From positions 124,001 to 188,000 of the forward strand of contig JAGSPU010000055.1 of assembly GCA_019321725.1 (NCBI GenBank): 64,000 nt of DNA, given 5' to 3'. The DNA comes from Paulownia fortunei. Lineage: Eukaryota; Streptophyta; Magnoliopsida; Lamiales; Paulowniaceae. Position 1 is the first letter of the stretch; each line of letters starts with the position of its first letter. Of the stretch, positions 48,727 through 62,882 are shown piece by piece. The position numbers and the translations under genes were made by a program. A model generated the notes under the pieces. It had not been told where the DNA came from and ran no database searches. It saw only the letters and a list, made by a program, of their open reading frames with translations.

Positions 48727-51054
48727 ATGGGTGAGGTAATTGATCTCCTTCAGGCCTCTATTCTTCCTCTAATTAGAATCCAGTTCTCAGGCAATCTGTA
48801 ATTTATACTATTACTTTTCTGTGATGGTTTATGCACACAAAGAAATGACGGTTTTGCTCAATCATTTATCCTTTTTTGTGTGTGTTTTCTCAGAAAGAAG
48901 GAGAGAAGAAGGCCGCGGACGGCGGAGGAAAGAAAGATGAGGGGCCTATCCCCGTCGTGTTGAAGCTGGACTTGCATTGCGAAGGTTGTGCAAAAAAAGT
49001 CAGACGGGCCATTAGCCATTTCGAAGGTACTAAAATTTTTAATTTTTTTGTTTTTTTATTTGTTTTTGCTTTAATTTAATGGTTAGGTAACTCACAGATA
49101 GCTATCTGCCATTTCCAAATTCAAGCCTTTCCCTTAAAATTTATCCATAAAAAAAATAAAAAATCAGTTAAAATAATTTATATAGTACTATTAGTTAGCA
49201 GTGCCGTGGTTGCAAGCTAATTACCTGGAAATGATTTATTTTTGTCTTTTTGTCGTACAAATTTGAGATAAGAAAAGAAATTACCAAGCATTTTATCAAA
49301 CTCGATAATTAAGTCTTCCACCTAAAGTCAAAGTGGTTTTTTTCTAATAGTAGTATTAATTAGTTCTAATTAACTCACAAAATCTGACGTTGGAAAAATT
49401 AGACAAAAATATATACTAAATTTAGAGAATAAAAGTCACCAGTAACTTTTGTTGTAGAAGTCTTCTAGTAATAATCATGGGGCAGCATGTCAATGGTTTC
49501 TTGATTTGGTCGCTACCTACATAGGACTTTTCGGAGCCCTCAAGGAACAATCTTTATATGGATCCACAATTAACGGTCCAAAAAATTTTCCATTATTTTT
49601 AATTTCTACAAAAATTCAATTAAAAAATGTGAATTTCAATTTCAGCAATTTTTATATTTAGCATGGCTTAGCCGTGGGGGCCTGAAAAAGTTTTGCGTGT
49701 GGTCCAATTTGTGAAGGTGTTGAGAAAGTGAAGGCTGACTGTGCGGCCAACAAGTTGACTGTGACCGGCAATGTGGACCCCGCATGGCTCCGCGAGAGAG
49801 CTGAATACAAGACCAAGAAGAAGGTGGAGCTTATATCCCCTCAGCCCAAAAAGGACGGCGGCGGGGCCGGCGGTGATAAGAAGGCCGACGAAAAATCAGA
49901 CAAGAAAGCAGAAGAGAAGAAGGCTGATGATAAGAAACCCAAAGAGGTAAACTTAAATAATTTATGAGCTGACTAATTAATTAATTTTGATTATTGTAAT
50001 GCTACTTGGCTTAATTAATTACTTAATTGGACGTTATTGATTTTGATTGACCTATTTTGTGGTTATTATGGTTCAGCCTGCGGTTAGTACAGTTGTGATG
50101 AAAATCAGACTGCACTGTGACGGATGCGCACATAAAATAAAGCGGGTCATATTAAAGAACATTGATGGTGAGTTGGCCCGACTTTTTATTGCACTTAATT
50201 TGCATTAATTAAACAATTTTCAAAGTAATGATATAAATATGATATTTTTAGTCATTTGCAAGTTAGGTGCACCATGAAAACTTATACAATTTATTTATGA
50301 AGATTAAATTATTTGCTATCTAAAAGAGATACGGTTGTCTAATCTTATGAATATTGAAAAAAATAATTGCATCCTAGAGTAATATTTAGATTATTATTTT
50401 ACTTGGCAGCAGTAATAATCCAGTGTATCAATGGTCAATAACGAACAAATAATTTCTTGCTGAACAGGGGTTAACTCTGTAACAACTGATTTGCAAAAAG
50501 ATTTGGTCACGGTGACTGGGACAATGGATGTGAAGGAACTCACAGCATACTTGAAAGAAAAGCTTAAAAGAGGTGTAGAGATCGTTCCTCCGAAGAAAGA
50601 CGACGGCGGTGGAGACAAGAAGGAAAAAGAAGGTGGAGGAGACAAAAAGGAGAAAGAAGGTGGTGGAGGAGGAGACAAAAAGGAGGAGAAAAAAGAGAGT
50701 GGCGGTGACAAGAAAGAAGGGGAAGCAAAAGGTGCGGCCGGCGGCGGTGGAGAAGGAAGCAAGGGCGGCGAGGGTACGAAGGTGGAAGTTAACAAAATGG
50801 AGTACCGTAGTTTCAATCCACAGACGCATTATGCCCTGCCCATGTATAACCAAAGCTATGCCAATCAAGACTATGGTGTGCAGGTGTATCATCATCAAGG
50901 TTATGCTGACCACGGTTATGCTGACCACGGTTATGCTAATACGGGCTACGTGGTACAACACCCACAAGGACCTCCTCCCCCGCCACCCACATATATGAAT
51001 TTAAATGATCAAATGTTCAGCGACGAGAACCCTAATGGATGCTCTGTGATGTGA
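48727..51054 (+). CDS. HIPP: HIPP: heavy-metal-associated isoprenylated plant protein with two HMA domains, 5 exons
   Basis: Exons: 48727-48735 (only MGE), 48894-49026, 49717-49946, 50077-50167 and 50468-51054. Total 1050 nt, 349 residues, no frameshift. HMA domain 1 (about residues 20-85) has the metal-binding CxxC in [12 protein letters not shown] domain 2 (about 123-185) has LHCDGCAHK. Each domain is split by an intron at the same place (E/D-G, phase 1), pointing to domain duplication. Lys/Glu/Gly-rich linkers follow each domain, with repeats of GGGDKKEKE around 50600-50700. The C-terminal tail has YADHG repeats, a poly-Pro stretch and a CaaX box, CSVM, for farnesylation and membrane attachment. 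The family binds heavy metals and acts in metal homeostasis and stress response. It resembles the two-HMA subgroup around Arabidopsis HIPP5/6. Confidence 0.95.
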
Positions 51055-52383
51055 ACTTGAATCCGTGCATTAATGTCATTAAGGGAGAGAGTTCAAATTT
51101 TTAGAATGTATATATAAACTTAGAGTGATTAAAGAAAAACTACTGCGAAATACATAACAACGTATATAAGAGTACAAAATTTCCTTTTGGGAAAAATATT
51201 ATTACAGTGTAATAGAAATACTCAAACCCGCAGGCCGGTGTTTGTTAGGTTCTTTTGTTGTTTGACTTGTATGTTGTTGTCAGTTGTTTTATAGTTATTA
51301 GGTAATAAAATATTCAATTTTGGTTCGCTAATTATATGTTGTTTATCTCATCTTTACTATGACAGTCATGATGTTAAGCATCAGCCCATGGTTGGAAGGA
51401 TCCCACGTGGCCTAGCTACAATTCTTTGTTTTGGTTTCTCCTAAACAAAATTCATGTAATTAATCTACTCATTATTTGACAAGGTTTGCATTTTATAAAT
51501 CTGCACGGGCCGGTGGTTGGTTCGCTACCGTCCAATTTTTTTGACAATTAAAAGCGACGGTTGGCCCCCGCGGAGGGTCCAATTTTCTATCAAAATCAAA
51601 TGGTTCCACTTTATAGTTTTATTCTTGGAAACACAGTTCATTAATATTGTTATTCACATTTTAATTTTTTTTAAATATAAGCAAAATTAATGACCAGATA
51701 TATTGGACCTCATATATCTTGGCTATCTAGTCAAACACTTAGCGTTTTACAAAGTGAATTGTTTATCCTAAATTCGAGAATGTTACAATGTGAAATTGTG
51801 ACACCATCTTATGTAATCTGATGATTTTCACAATCTTATTTAGATACTTTTTTTTTGTATGGTCTCAATCTATGTGGCGAATTTTTCAATTGAGAATAAG
51901 CATGGTTAGACCCCAAAGTTTAGTGAGAAAAAAAAAGTTAAAAAAAATTAAATCACTAAAATATATGTAAGGATGATAACCTAGCAAACTCGTCCCATTT
52001 AAAGTGAATTTTAACAATATAAATGAATTTTTATTAGATCTTAATCATTCATTATAAAAACGAAGCGAGTTTAATGAATCTATTCATCAAATCTGACTTT
52101 AAGACCTAAAAAACTTAACAAATTGTATCTCAAATTTAGATAAATTCGACTCAAATCCAATCGATTGTGATGCCTAATTAAGTATTTGATTAGTATTTCT
52201 CTCAAGAATTAAACATACCGTAAAGCTATATTATATGCTCCATGCGCTACCCCGTGCACGTACATCGGTAATAAATCAAGAAAATTCTGCATCAGTGGAG
52301 GCCGCATGAGGAAGAAAAGTCACAAATTTCGTGAAGTTCATTGGGTTATTAATACATGGAGTACTAAATTCCAACATGTTCGT

Positions 52384-52410
52384 CTTTTTCTTTTTCTTTT
52401 TCTTTTTCTT
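52384..52410. repeat. (TTTTTC)n hexanucleotide microsatellite
   Basis: Four to five TTTTTC units. An overlapping 102-codon open frame is probably chance, because this repeat supplies its hydrophobic FLFLF run. Confidence 0.85.
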
Positions 52411-55214
52411 TCGTGTCTAATGTTGGAAACTTTTCCTCAGCTCGTGCATGCAATGCCAACCAATAGTTTGCATGGCGTGGAAGACAGGTTTTCAAGTCAT
52501 AAAAGAGGCTTTCCAGCAGCTTCGTCAGCTTGGAAAATTTGTGCCCCCGAATTAATAACATTATTAATTAATAAAAATTTAAGAAAAGAGTTTAACGTCC
52601 CAACCATACACTGAAATTTGGTTTAATTTGCAGTTACTTTAGTTTTCTCCATGTTGAAAAATGTAGTAATGCTTTGAAATTATGACCTTTAAGAACCTTA
52701 AATGGCTGCGTGACTTAAAATTAACCCTTGATTTCTATAAAAAGACTGTTTAAATGGCGACTTTTCATCGCGATAAAGGCTAACCCACTTTAATTGTGCA
52801 ATTTAATTTATATATGTTGAATTTCTTAGCTTTGTTTTTCTTGGAGATGGAGATGTTTCTGTCATCAATTTTATTTATTTATTTTTTTTTCACAATTAGT
52901 TCGTCTAACTATTGTTCATCGTGAATTTTGTATCTGGCCAACAACATATTCAATTATGGAATTTAAATGTAGAAAAAATATCAAATTTTTCTTGTGGAGT
53001 GAAACATAAGTAATCAGTCCAGTCCTATCACTTTCAAATCTCATGTTTGTTGAAAAGGATTACCCCGTCGAATTTCTACGCACTCTTATAGTCGTTTATA
53101 GATATTGAACAATGATGTTTGTTACCTTTCGGATTGCACGAAGAATCAATAGAGATGAAGAGAATATTGCAATAAGCAAAAACAAGAAAAAAAAAAAAGG
53201 ACTCTTTTTAATTAATTCAGCATCATCCACCCGCTTTGACAACCTTTTTTTTTTTAATGAATTAATTAACCTCAAAACTCATAGGTCAATATATTTAGAT
53301 TATCTAACACCATCAGAAATTAATTTTGATAAAATCTACCAATAGAAGTACTTCTTTTCTGTAACTTAATTGCAATATTTGGTTTCAATTTGATTTGATT
53401 TTGAGTGTTTTAGAGAAATAAAATCAAAACATTTAATATTTTTTTTCCTCCAAAACATATTTTTATCTACCCAAATATTTTTAAAAAGTTCTAATAATTA
53501 CTATATATTTTTATATACATCCTTATACATATTCATATCATAATAATAGTAGAAATATATATTTACTTTAATATATAACATAAATTGATGATGTGATATC
53601 ATTAATGGGATAAAATATTATAAGACATGACATTTATATTAAAAATTATTTTCTTCATAAATAAAACCAAACATATTTCACATTCTCCAATATATTTTCT
53701 CACAGCATATATATTTTCCCAAAATATTTTTCTCAGATCACTCAAAATGAAACCAAACAAAGCTTAAGAGTTTGGCTTCTATTTCATTTCATATTAACTA
53801 ATCCATCATAATGCATGGTCTAAAATGTGATTAATGATTTTGCTAAGAAATTAACATCCATATTAACACCAAAAATAAGTGCAACAAAGTAGTAAATTAT
53901 TTTATTATTATGAATCAGAAATCTTTAAACCAATTTGGATACACTCTTTCATTCTCATCACTAAAATCAGAGTGGAGTGATTGCAAATCTGTATTTACAA
54001 GATACCAATAAACAAAGTCCAATGTTCAGGCTTTATTTATGACATGTTTCACATTTTATTATAATTCCCCACGAAAATATAAAAACAAAAGTCTAGACTC
54101 AGTTGTTGCTTGAAAGAATTAATTTGCTTGCAGACCTTAAATTCCAACAACTTGCGGGACTCTGTAGTAGCACATTTATTCGCTTCACATCGGACACTTA
54201 ACCATTTTTTCAAAGGAGAAATAGCATCAAGATTAAAGTTTATCCTAAAACTTGTCCTTATGTTAATTATTATTGTAGCTAGCTCTTGACCTATGAAAAA
54301 CTAATGTCTTATTATTGTTAGAAAAATAATAAAGAAATATACGTTAGAGAATTTTATTGAATTGTTCGTAGAGGGTGTACAATAAGAGCCTTTATCATGA
54401 ATCTATCCATAATCATAGACAATATGATGAAACTATATGCTAACAATAATTGAGTTTATGGAAAGATATTATTGAAAGTGCTATTTTATTGATTCTACTT
54501 TGTTCAATTTTGCATGGAATCTTTTCAAAAGAATTCAAATGGATAAACTTTAAAAGTTATTAGTTAACAATTTTTTTATTTTTTTTTTATCTTTTTATAT
54601 TTGAATACAGTTTGCAAGAAACGTTTAGTTTCCTATCAAGATTCAAGGGCCTGCTAAAAGTCCATCATATGGAGAAAGCAGTACGACAAATTAAGCCTGC
54701 TGCCCATTTATCCCTTTAACCATTGGAAATTTGAGTCTCATCCTAACTTGTTATTGCTTTTTTCCCAGAAATAAAAATAAAAAATTAAAAAAATAGAGAT
54801 ATAACGTAGCATTTACATAATGAGTGGTCAGTTTTTCTTAAAAGTCATTTTGGATCTTATATTCTAATTTGATATTTCATCTCGTATTTCACTTATAAGT
54901 ACATATCAAATTTATATGATTCACGTCAAATATATATTTAATTTTTTATATATATTTAATGTGTATTTATTATGTGAAAAAAGCTACTCTTCTTTGCAAT
55001 AGCATATATTACTAGCAAAGAAAGCAACCCTAGCATGTTTCCATTTATTTATTGTCCATATATGATATTGCTCAAGAAATTAGGCAGCTTTTAAAAAGTC
55101 CAAGTCAAAGAAATGGGGACACACCCTACGTTACATCACATATAACACAAAGGCCAAATGGGAAGGCATGACAAAGGCCTTTCAAATTTGATACTAAATG
55201 TATTTCCTATAGCA

Positions 55215-55386
55215 ACAACAAAAGAAACGTTTGCATACTTCATGCGGCTTATAATGTGGAAAATAATGAGTTAATATTAAAGCCAAAAAAAAAAAAAATT
55301 ACAACAAAAGAAACGTTTGCATACTTCATGCGGCTTATAATGTGGAAAAAGAATGAATTAATATTAAAGCAAAAAACAAAAAAGAA
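55215..55386. repeat. Tandem duplication, 86 bp x 2
   Basis: ACAACAAAAGAAACGTTTGC at 55215 recurs at 55301. Both copies continue through ATACTTCATGCGGCTTATAA and TTAATATTAAAGC. The copies differ in the A run at the junction and by a few bases. The duplication is recent. Confidence 0.9.
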
Positions 55387-57364
55387 AAAAGAAAAACATA
55401 AGTAAAAACAAAGCAGTGATGATGTATGGGTTTACGTTTTAGTTTGAAATTCTTGGTTGACAAGAAGACAAAATAAAGCAGCCAATGATCTGTGGGCATA
55501 ATTAGGAAACTTATTACGCATTTGCTTACATCATTTTCCATGTTTAACAGCGACTCCTTTTGTCCATTAAAGTGTTTGATTGTGATGTTATAACAACAGA
55601 ATTTCATTTTTTCTTTTTATCAATGAAGCCCCTAACCATTATATATTGTATTTTTCCACCAAAGTAATGTAGTAATAATTGCATTAAAGAGGTAGCCTAT
55701 GTTAAATATACTATAAATTTTTATTCCTGCATTTTAGTGTATGTCAATAAGTATTCTAAAAGATTTTTGTAATAAATAAATTTCTTTTGCGACACAATTA
55801 ACTAAAGTAAAAAAGATCAACTTTCTAATAATTAACTATAGATCAGTTTGTCTAAATAATTTTTGCTTATGCTTTTTTCACACCATTTAGTTTGCAGGTT
55901 TGTTTCTGGCTTGACTATATGTATATTTTGAATTAAACAATAATTGGAATTGAGCCACGTTTTTGAACAAATTGGTCAAATTTCAGAAGGTGGCATTATT
56001 ATTCGCGTTCAAACTAATTGAATAACTGATTCCAAAATTTTGAATGGGCATTAAATCAGTCAAATGTAGGTTGAATTGAAGAGGTCGAAAATTCAGCTGA
56101 GTCCAATTCTGATGATTTTGGTTGTAGCTCTAACGTACCTATCTATTTGGTGCTTTTCGAGATGTCCTACCTTAAAATAATATATTAAATATATTATGTG
56201 ACATATAAGTATTTTAATTTTTAAAAAATAAGATAATTGTCAATTATCCAAACACTTGATAAATAGTACACCAAATGTAGCATGTGTTATATATCCCATT
56301 ACGACACATTTTGATTGTTTTTTTTTTTAATTTTTTCTTTCCACATTTTTTAGTATTTCATTAAATGGAGAATTAGTAAACTCAATTAAGAACATACATC
56401 TGGACCAAAACAAAGTGCAATTGGACAAGGTTTCTGGATTGTTCCAACATTTTTCAGACCAATTTACATATTAACGACACCGATAAATATTTTTCCTGAT
56501 TTGATCTAAGAATAAAGCAACGGATTCCAAGATTTTGTGGGATCACTTTCACAGTAATTCCTATTCTTACACCATCATTTGCAAATACATCATGTATTTT
56601 ACAGTTGAGATTACCCATCATGTATACTATACATCTTTGGTTGGACTTGTATCACTTTATCGAAATCAAAGCTGGAAATACAGTGTCTAGCAAGATACAG
56701 ATAAATGGAGTATTTATTTGTGATTACATGCATATACAAATATTTATATTTGTACACTTCATTTAAAAATAATACTACTTTTTTCACCTACTTTAGAATA
56801 TAACGAAGTCAGAATTCTTAATTCTTGAAGGCAAAATAGATATTTTAACTCACATAAGATTATTTAAAAATTTGTAAAAAGAAAAAAAAAAAATTTTATA
56901 TTTATGATATAAAATTTAAGATTATACTCTCTAAGAGAGTCCTCCATCGCTTCCCTCAGTGATCTATTAATTGTATACGAAATTCTTGATACTAAAAGGT
57001 CCAATTTTCCTACGGTAGATATGAGGTGAAATTTGGAAGTAAAAAATGAAATTTTATCTTTATCAATTGCTTAGAGATGCGTAAAATATAATTGTTTTCA
57101 TCTTTGTCCCTTCGCTACCAGACACAATCGAAGTAATTCATTGTTATGTTGGCAATGCGTTGGAAGTTGAATGATTAGATATTTCATCCTCTAATTCATC
57201 CTTTTTACCTACCAAACGCACACCTTACTACCTAAGAATTTCTAATGTCGTGTTCCAATTTTTAACAAGCTTGTGCCATATAATTTATATTCTCCAACTT
57301 GAGAGGGTGCTGAAGGATAAATATGTAAATACATTTCATTTAATTTGTTACCTTTCATTTAATT

Positions 57365-57365
<1 letters not shown>

Positions 57366-57396
<31 letters not shown>

Positions 57397-57406
57397 CGCG
57401 CGCGCG
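57366..57406. repeat. Compound microsatellite (TA)n(TG)n(CG)n
   Basis: About eleven TA units pass into about five TG and then five CG units. The CG run is unusual in this AT-rich setting. Confidence 0.9.
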
Positions 57407-58105
57407 TATCGTTCAAGAAAGTTAGATTCAACTTCTTAAATTTTAAATACGTAATATTCTTTTCAACAATAGTATTTAATTCATCGTTGATTGTAATAAT
57501 TGCTTATAGTTAATTTTTGATTGTTAATTAATTATTGAATGTGGATATTAATGATGTAATGATATACAATTATTTCACTAATGAAAAAAGAAAAAAAAAA
57601 GGTTAGAATGATAATGGATAGCCAAAAAAGTTCTCAAGATTTATTAACAAAATCTTCCCACCAGTGCACACAACTGTAATAAAATATTAAGTATTGGATT
57701 CGTGAATCTTTGATTTCATTTCAAATCTTATATATTAACAATAATTTAATTTGTATATATATATGTATGAATATATAAACATGTTCATCAGTGAGAAATG
57801 TTAGACTGACATAATTATGTAAATCCTAGATGTGTATTATTCTCTTCAACAGTAGTGTTTAATTGATTGTTGATTGTGATATATAGCTGTTGAGAATTAA
57901 TTTTGTATTGCTAATTAATTACTAAATATTATGTAAAGACATATAATTATTCCACTTTAAAAAAAAATGGTTAGAATGATAATGGATAGCCAAAAAAGTT
58001 CGGAAAATTTATTAACAAAATTGGTCGCAACATTGTACACGACTGTAATAAAATATTAAGTATTTGATTCGTGAATCTTTGATTTCATTTTAAATCTGAT
58101 ACATT
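57370..58105. repeat. Diverged tandem duplication, about 368 bp x 2
   Basis: Shared blocks recur in order with a period near 368 bp: GGTTAGAATGATAATGGATA at 57601 and 57969, GCCAAAAAAGTTC, ACTGTAATAAAATATTAAGT, GATTCGTGAATCTTTGATTT, and the preceding TTCAACA(A/G)TAGT(A/G)TTTAATT. Each unit opens with an AT microsatellite. The copies differ by many substitutions and small indels. Confidence 0.85.
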
Positions 58106-59280
58106 AACACTATTAAAGGGGATCAAATGCCTTATTCCCAACAATCAGTCAACAGAAGGCCCATAGAATACTAAAAGATCATTGGGATTGCGATCTTAAC
58201 TTAAAATGCAATCAAGATTGCCAACTATTTGATCAATTGATTTTTCACGTTTCCTATGAAAATTTAAAAAAAAAAATGATTAAGATTGTCTTTGAATAAT
58301 ATAATTTGACTAGGGAATTTGAAATTAAAGATTCAAAATAAAACTAGCTTAATACTTACAATTAATTTGAATCCAAACTTTCTTTATTATAGAGTTGTGG
58401 ATCTCAGTTTTGCTATTGGGAAATGTGTCACTCACTTAAATCATTAAGTACTGTAGTATAGCATATTAATATTTTTTTTTCGAGGCAAAAAATAGTACCC
58501 CACTGCTTTGAAGTTTGATAATTGACCCAATAATATTTTTGACTCGAAATGCGGTAAATATCTCTCTGAAAAAAAAAGAAAAAAGTTGTAAATAGATTGC
58601 AATCTGGGCTTTAGGTTTTGTAGCGTTTAATGTCCTTTTTTTATATCGAAAGAATGTAGAAAATCATATAAATCAAACGGATATATTTGGTAAGTCAATT
58701 GAGAAGTAAGTTGATTTTGTTGAGAAAGAGAAGCAAAATAAATATTTCGAGCAAAGCAGAATTAAGAATTTTTTTTTACCTGCTAAATTAAAAATGGATT
58801 AAATCAAAAATTTTAAAAAAAATGTAAAAGAATAAAAAATTGACATAAAATTTTTTACGTGAAAAATTTAAATTTGAAAAAAATTACGTGAATGTAGTCC
58901 AAATAAAAATTTCCATTATATATATAATAGGCTTACAAGATTTTTTCTAAATTAAGAATACACAAATAATTTTCAAGATAATATATCTTGGATCATAAAA
59001 AAATATCCCAAATTTTTTAAACTTGAAATACCAAAAAAAAAATAAGAACACAAGTTTGAGAGAAAATAAAAATATTCTTTTTTTTCTCTCAAAATAATCT
59101 ATTTTTCTTTCGTTCAACTCTTTAATTTTTCTTCTTTTTCTTGTGTGTTTTTTTCTCAAATAATGACTTTATTTATAAACAAATTTCTCACTTAAAAAAA
59201 AAGTAGTGGGACAAATAAAATTGGAACAAAAAATTGGTTCTATTAATGATAATATCATGTGGTGAATATTTTTTAAAAAA

Positions 59281-59342
59281 TAATAAATAAAAAGATATTT
59301 TTTATTTTAAAAAAGGGATAAATTTTTAAAATTTAATAATTT
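59281..59342 (-). repeat. Dispersed repeat copy, matches 16428-16490 on the opposite strand
   Basis: The reverse complement reads TTATTAAATTTTAAAAATTT then ATCCCTTTTTT and an A-rich stretch ending ATATCTT, matching the plus-strand copy at 16428-16490 apart from homopolymer lengths. Low complexity weakens the case, but the central AAATTTATCCCTTTT core is specific. Confidence 0.5.
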
Positions 59343-62070
59343 TATGTATAATCTGTCTCTATTAACAATAAAATTACTCTGGTACTCTCCCTCACTATAA
59401 AAATAAGTTTGGATATGAAATCTAAAATGATACTTGTAAAATTTAATTTTTGTCTCTATATTTTACACTACTACCTTCAATTAATAATTGATAGTTGTTG
59501 ATATCGCATTAGTAATTTAATTGATAAATTAGTATTCAAAAGAATTGGCCAAGTGATTTGATCACTTATAAGGGGTGAATAATTCATTTTGATTAAGTGG
59601 TTTGACCATTTGTGGTGGATAACCTAATAGATTTAAACGCATATGTCCACACCTATGGCAAGGAGCTTAGCTTAATTTTTTTGTTAAAAAATGAAAAAAC
59701 ATTTTAATGGCTTCATCGTCAATGAAATCTTGTTCAACTAATACCATTAATATTAAAACTTTAAAATTAAAAAGTCTTTGTAATTATCTACTTTTATTGT
59801 AATTTTTCTTTTAAATGTAATTTTATTTTAAAATAAAAATTTATATTTAATTATAGGTATAGTAATATAATGACCAATTTAATGATTGTGTCTTTTTTTT
59901 TTTTTAAAGAGGCCCTATTTACTTCATATAATTCTAGTTGTATAAATACTAATCCACTTGTGTGGGAAGAGATTGAAAAGACTGCACTAATCTGTGTAAC
60001 CTGTGATAAAGCCATTTGTTCAATTGTTGTAGTAGGACTCCACATCATTAGCAGGTCTGTACAGAAAGGTAATAATAGAGGGATTTGGCTGGATTAGCAA
60101 ATGAGATCATGGGTTTGAATCATTCGATTTGGACCCTCCTCGTACGCTCACGGCTGTCTGATTCTCGTCAAAGCGTGTAGATGATAGATAAATGTGATAT
60201 TTATTTATTATTTAAATAGATGATGAATAATATATTAAGTATATGTATTATATTAATTATTTACTAAGTATTAATCATTTCAAACAACTGAGTTAATTCA
60301 CGTATTATATTAATTATGTTTTTATAATTTATTTGATATGTCATTCAATAATTAATTAATAATTAACAATACTCAGGATTTACATCTAATATTCAAAGAG
60401 AAAAAAAATTCTACAGAAAAATCAAATAACTTGTTCACTTTTGGACTCTAACATCTTTCTAATTTACACGACATACATTTATTTGTACATATTAAAATAC
60501 ATGTGCTGTTTTGACATAGTAACTTTCCATTGATAATTCAATCAAACCAAGTTTGGTGCAACTTGTACTTGAATTAAGTTCGAAACACACACTTCTAGAA
60601 GTAAAAAATACTACTTTTCTAATTTTTAATCCATTAATGGTGTATAATTAAGTGTTAAGCACTCGGGCAAAACGAGGAACTGTAAGAGTGGCGTCATCTT
60701 GTAATTATTGGTTAATCATGGATTTTTCTGAAATAATCTTTGGTATAATTTTTAGAGAGTTTTGAAATTTTAAATCCCTAAAAATTACAATTATTTGTCT
60801 ATGGTCGATTCATATTAGTTCCATCTATGAACAATTATGATTATCACAAAAATCAAAGTCCCAAAACTTTCTAAAAATATTTCAAAAATTAAAATACAAA
60901 ATTACAGGAGTAATATCAATTATTTTGTGAATTTAAACCAGTTTACTAGTTCAATTTGAGAATATTCTATGTTGTATTGGGAAATAAGCTGGTAATGTTC
61001 TCTGCTAAATATCAATATTATTTAATTTCAGACAAGACATATGTAAAGTTTAGAGCCTCGTGGAGGATGATATCAGCTTTCTATTAGCAATTCGATTGGG
61101 CTTGGCAAATTCAAACATCTATAAATTCCCTAATATCTTGTAAAGTTTTTAAATTTTGTAACATGCCAAAATCTTATTTTAAAGATTTGGATAATATAAG
61201 TTCGTTAAATTTATAAGATAATAGTAATTTAATTTTTAATTAAATTTACACTTAAAAAAAACTGGGGTCCTATTAACTTTTTTTTAAAGAGCTATCAATT
61301 GTTTTTTTTTTTTTGTGACACTTTAAAATCTTTTTATTAGTTCTCAAGTATTTTATAAATATTTTAAAAAAATTATAAACATAATCATACACCTGTCTAG
61401 TCACGTCAAAAGATGTCTTGGTTGAACACCCCTTAGTTGCACCGCAGCTACAAATCTTATTAAAACAATCTCATTTTTTAAAAAGTATAGCCCGACTAAA
61501 TATTTAGTTTAAAATCTTAGATTCAATCTAATAATAAATTGGAAGTAGAAAAAAGAGTAGTCTAACATCGTCTCCATAACAATTAGAGCTACTCTCATTT
61601 AATTGATGTTAGATATATATTTCTCTCGCATAATCTACATACTTAAAACCATAATAAACTTTTTCAAGTTATAGCATGGTTAATACAGATCATTTATTGT
61701 AATTATTATTTTATTTTTTATTAAATAATTTATTAATATATGTTAAGTATAAATTAATAATATAATATTATACATGATAATATTATAATAAAAAATAAAA
61801 AATTAATTATAATAAATAATTCGAATTGTGAGAGGGAAAAGACCTTATTAACCTAATTTTAACAGCCATAATAGATAGTGATAAATGAAAATAAATTATA
61901 GGAATCGTGTATATCAGCATCATCACAAACCACCAACCATCCACCATATATAGACAAGAAGAAGGGTCCTGAGATTGACCTTGGGAGTGTTTCTGACTCA
62001 GCTCTGACTATGACGAGCCTAACTTTTTGGCTTCTTCCTTAACATAATATCATACATGGCCATGACATGG

Positions 62071-62086
62071 CATGCATTAATGCATG
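62071..62086. other. Perfect 16-bp palindrome CATGCATTAATGCATG
   Basis: CATGCATTAATGCATG is its own reverse complement and contains two RY cores (CATGCA) back to back. Further GGCATG and CATGGC motifs flank it on both sides. No gene start is recognised nearby. Confidence 0.6.
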
Positions 62087-62882
62087 GCATGTGTGGTGAA
62101 TCATGGTCCATACAAGCGCACCCCATATTAAATTAAGGGTGGGAGTATGAAATGGGTTAGGGTTCGAGAATCTGCTGGAATATTTGACACAAGGAAATAA
62201 AAAAAAATTTTAAATGAAAAAATAAATTCTTGGTGGGGGCCAGGACAAGAAGTGATGTGATTGTGGGGTCCATTCCACATCATTCAGTGTTGGAGCAACG
62301 TTGGATTTTTGAATCCCATTTCTATGCGCTGGCATCTAATTTCTACTAATTAAGGCTGAGAGAGGACTGAGGAGTTGCTAGCATAGCATATCTAGATTGA
62401 TTTGTGTCACAAAAAAATATAAATAAAAAAAAATTGATTGATTAATGAGAGGTAGTGTGATGCATTCCTTTGAACCACAAATTAAATTTCATTCTCCCTT
62501 TGTTAAAAAAATAAAATAAAAAATGGATGCATTTTAACTACATATTAATTTTAAAGACGAAGGTTAAAAATATGAAAATTATGTATGTGCAAATTGAAGA
62601 AAAAAATTATTTAAAAAATAAAATATAAGTAACAAATTTGGAACGAAATCACAACTTTTGTTTTCATTATTTAGCTTATATAAAAAAAAAGTTAAAAAGA
62701 AAATAAATTAAAAAAATAAATAAATACATATCACGTCCGTATTTGATAAGTTAATAGTTGTACACGAAGAGCTAGACATTGATTAATTTATATATTAGCA
62801 TAATAGTCAATCTAGAAACATCAAAATAAACCAACATCATAAAATACAGCCTTGAATTTATTCTATGTAAAATTCGTAACTA

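Noticed and set aside
50394..50967. Long minus-strand open frames (140 and 179 residues) rich in Ser, Pro and Phe
   Set aside because: They are antisense shadows of the Lys/Glu/Gly-rich HIPP last exon.
52306..52614. 102-residue open frame with a signal-peptide-like FLFLFLF stretch
   Set aside because: The hydrophobic stretch is encoded by a TTTTTC microsatellite and the rest matches no family.
60090..60180. GGGTTTGAATCATTCG as a possible tRNA or SINE B box
   Set aside because: No convincing A box upstream at the right spacing and no cloverleaf could be drawn.
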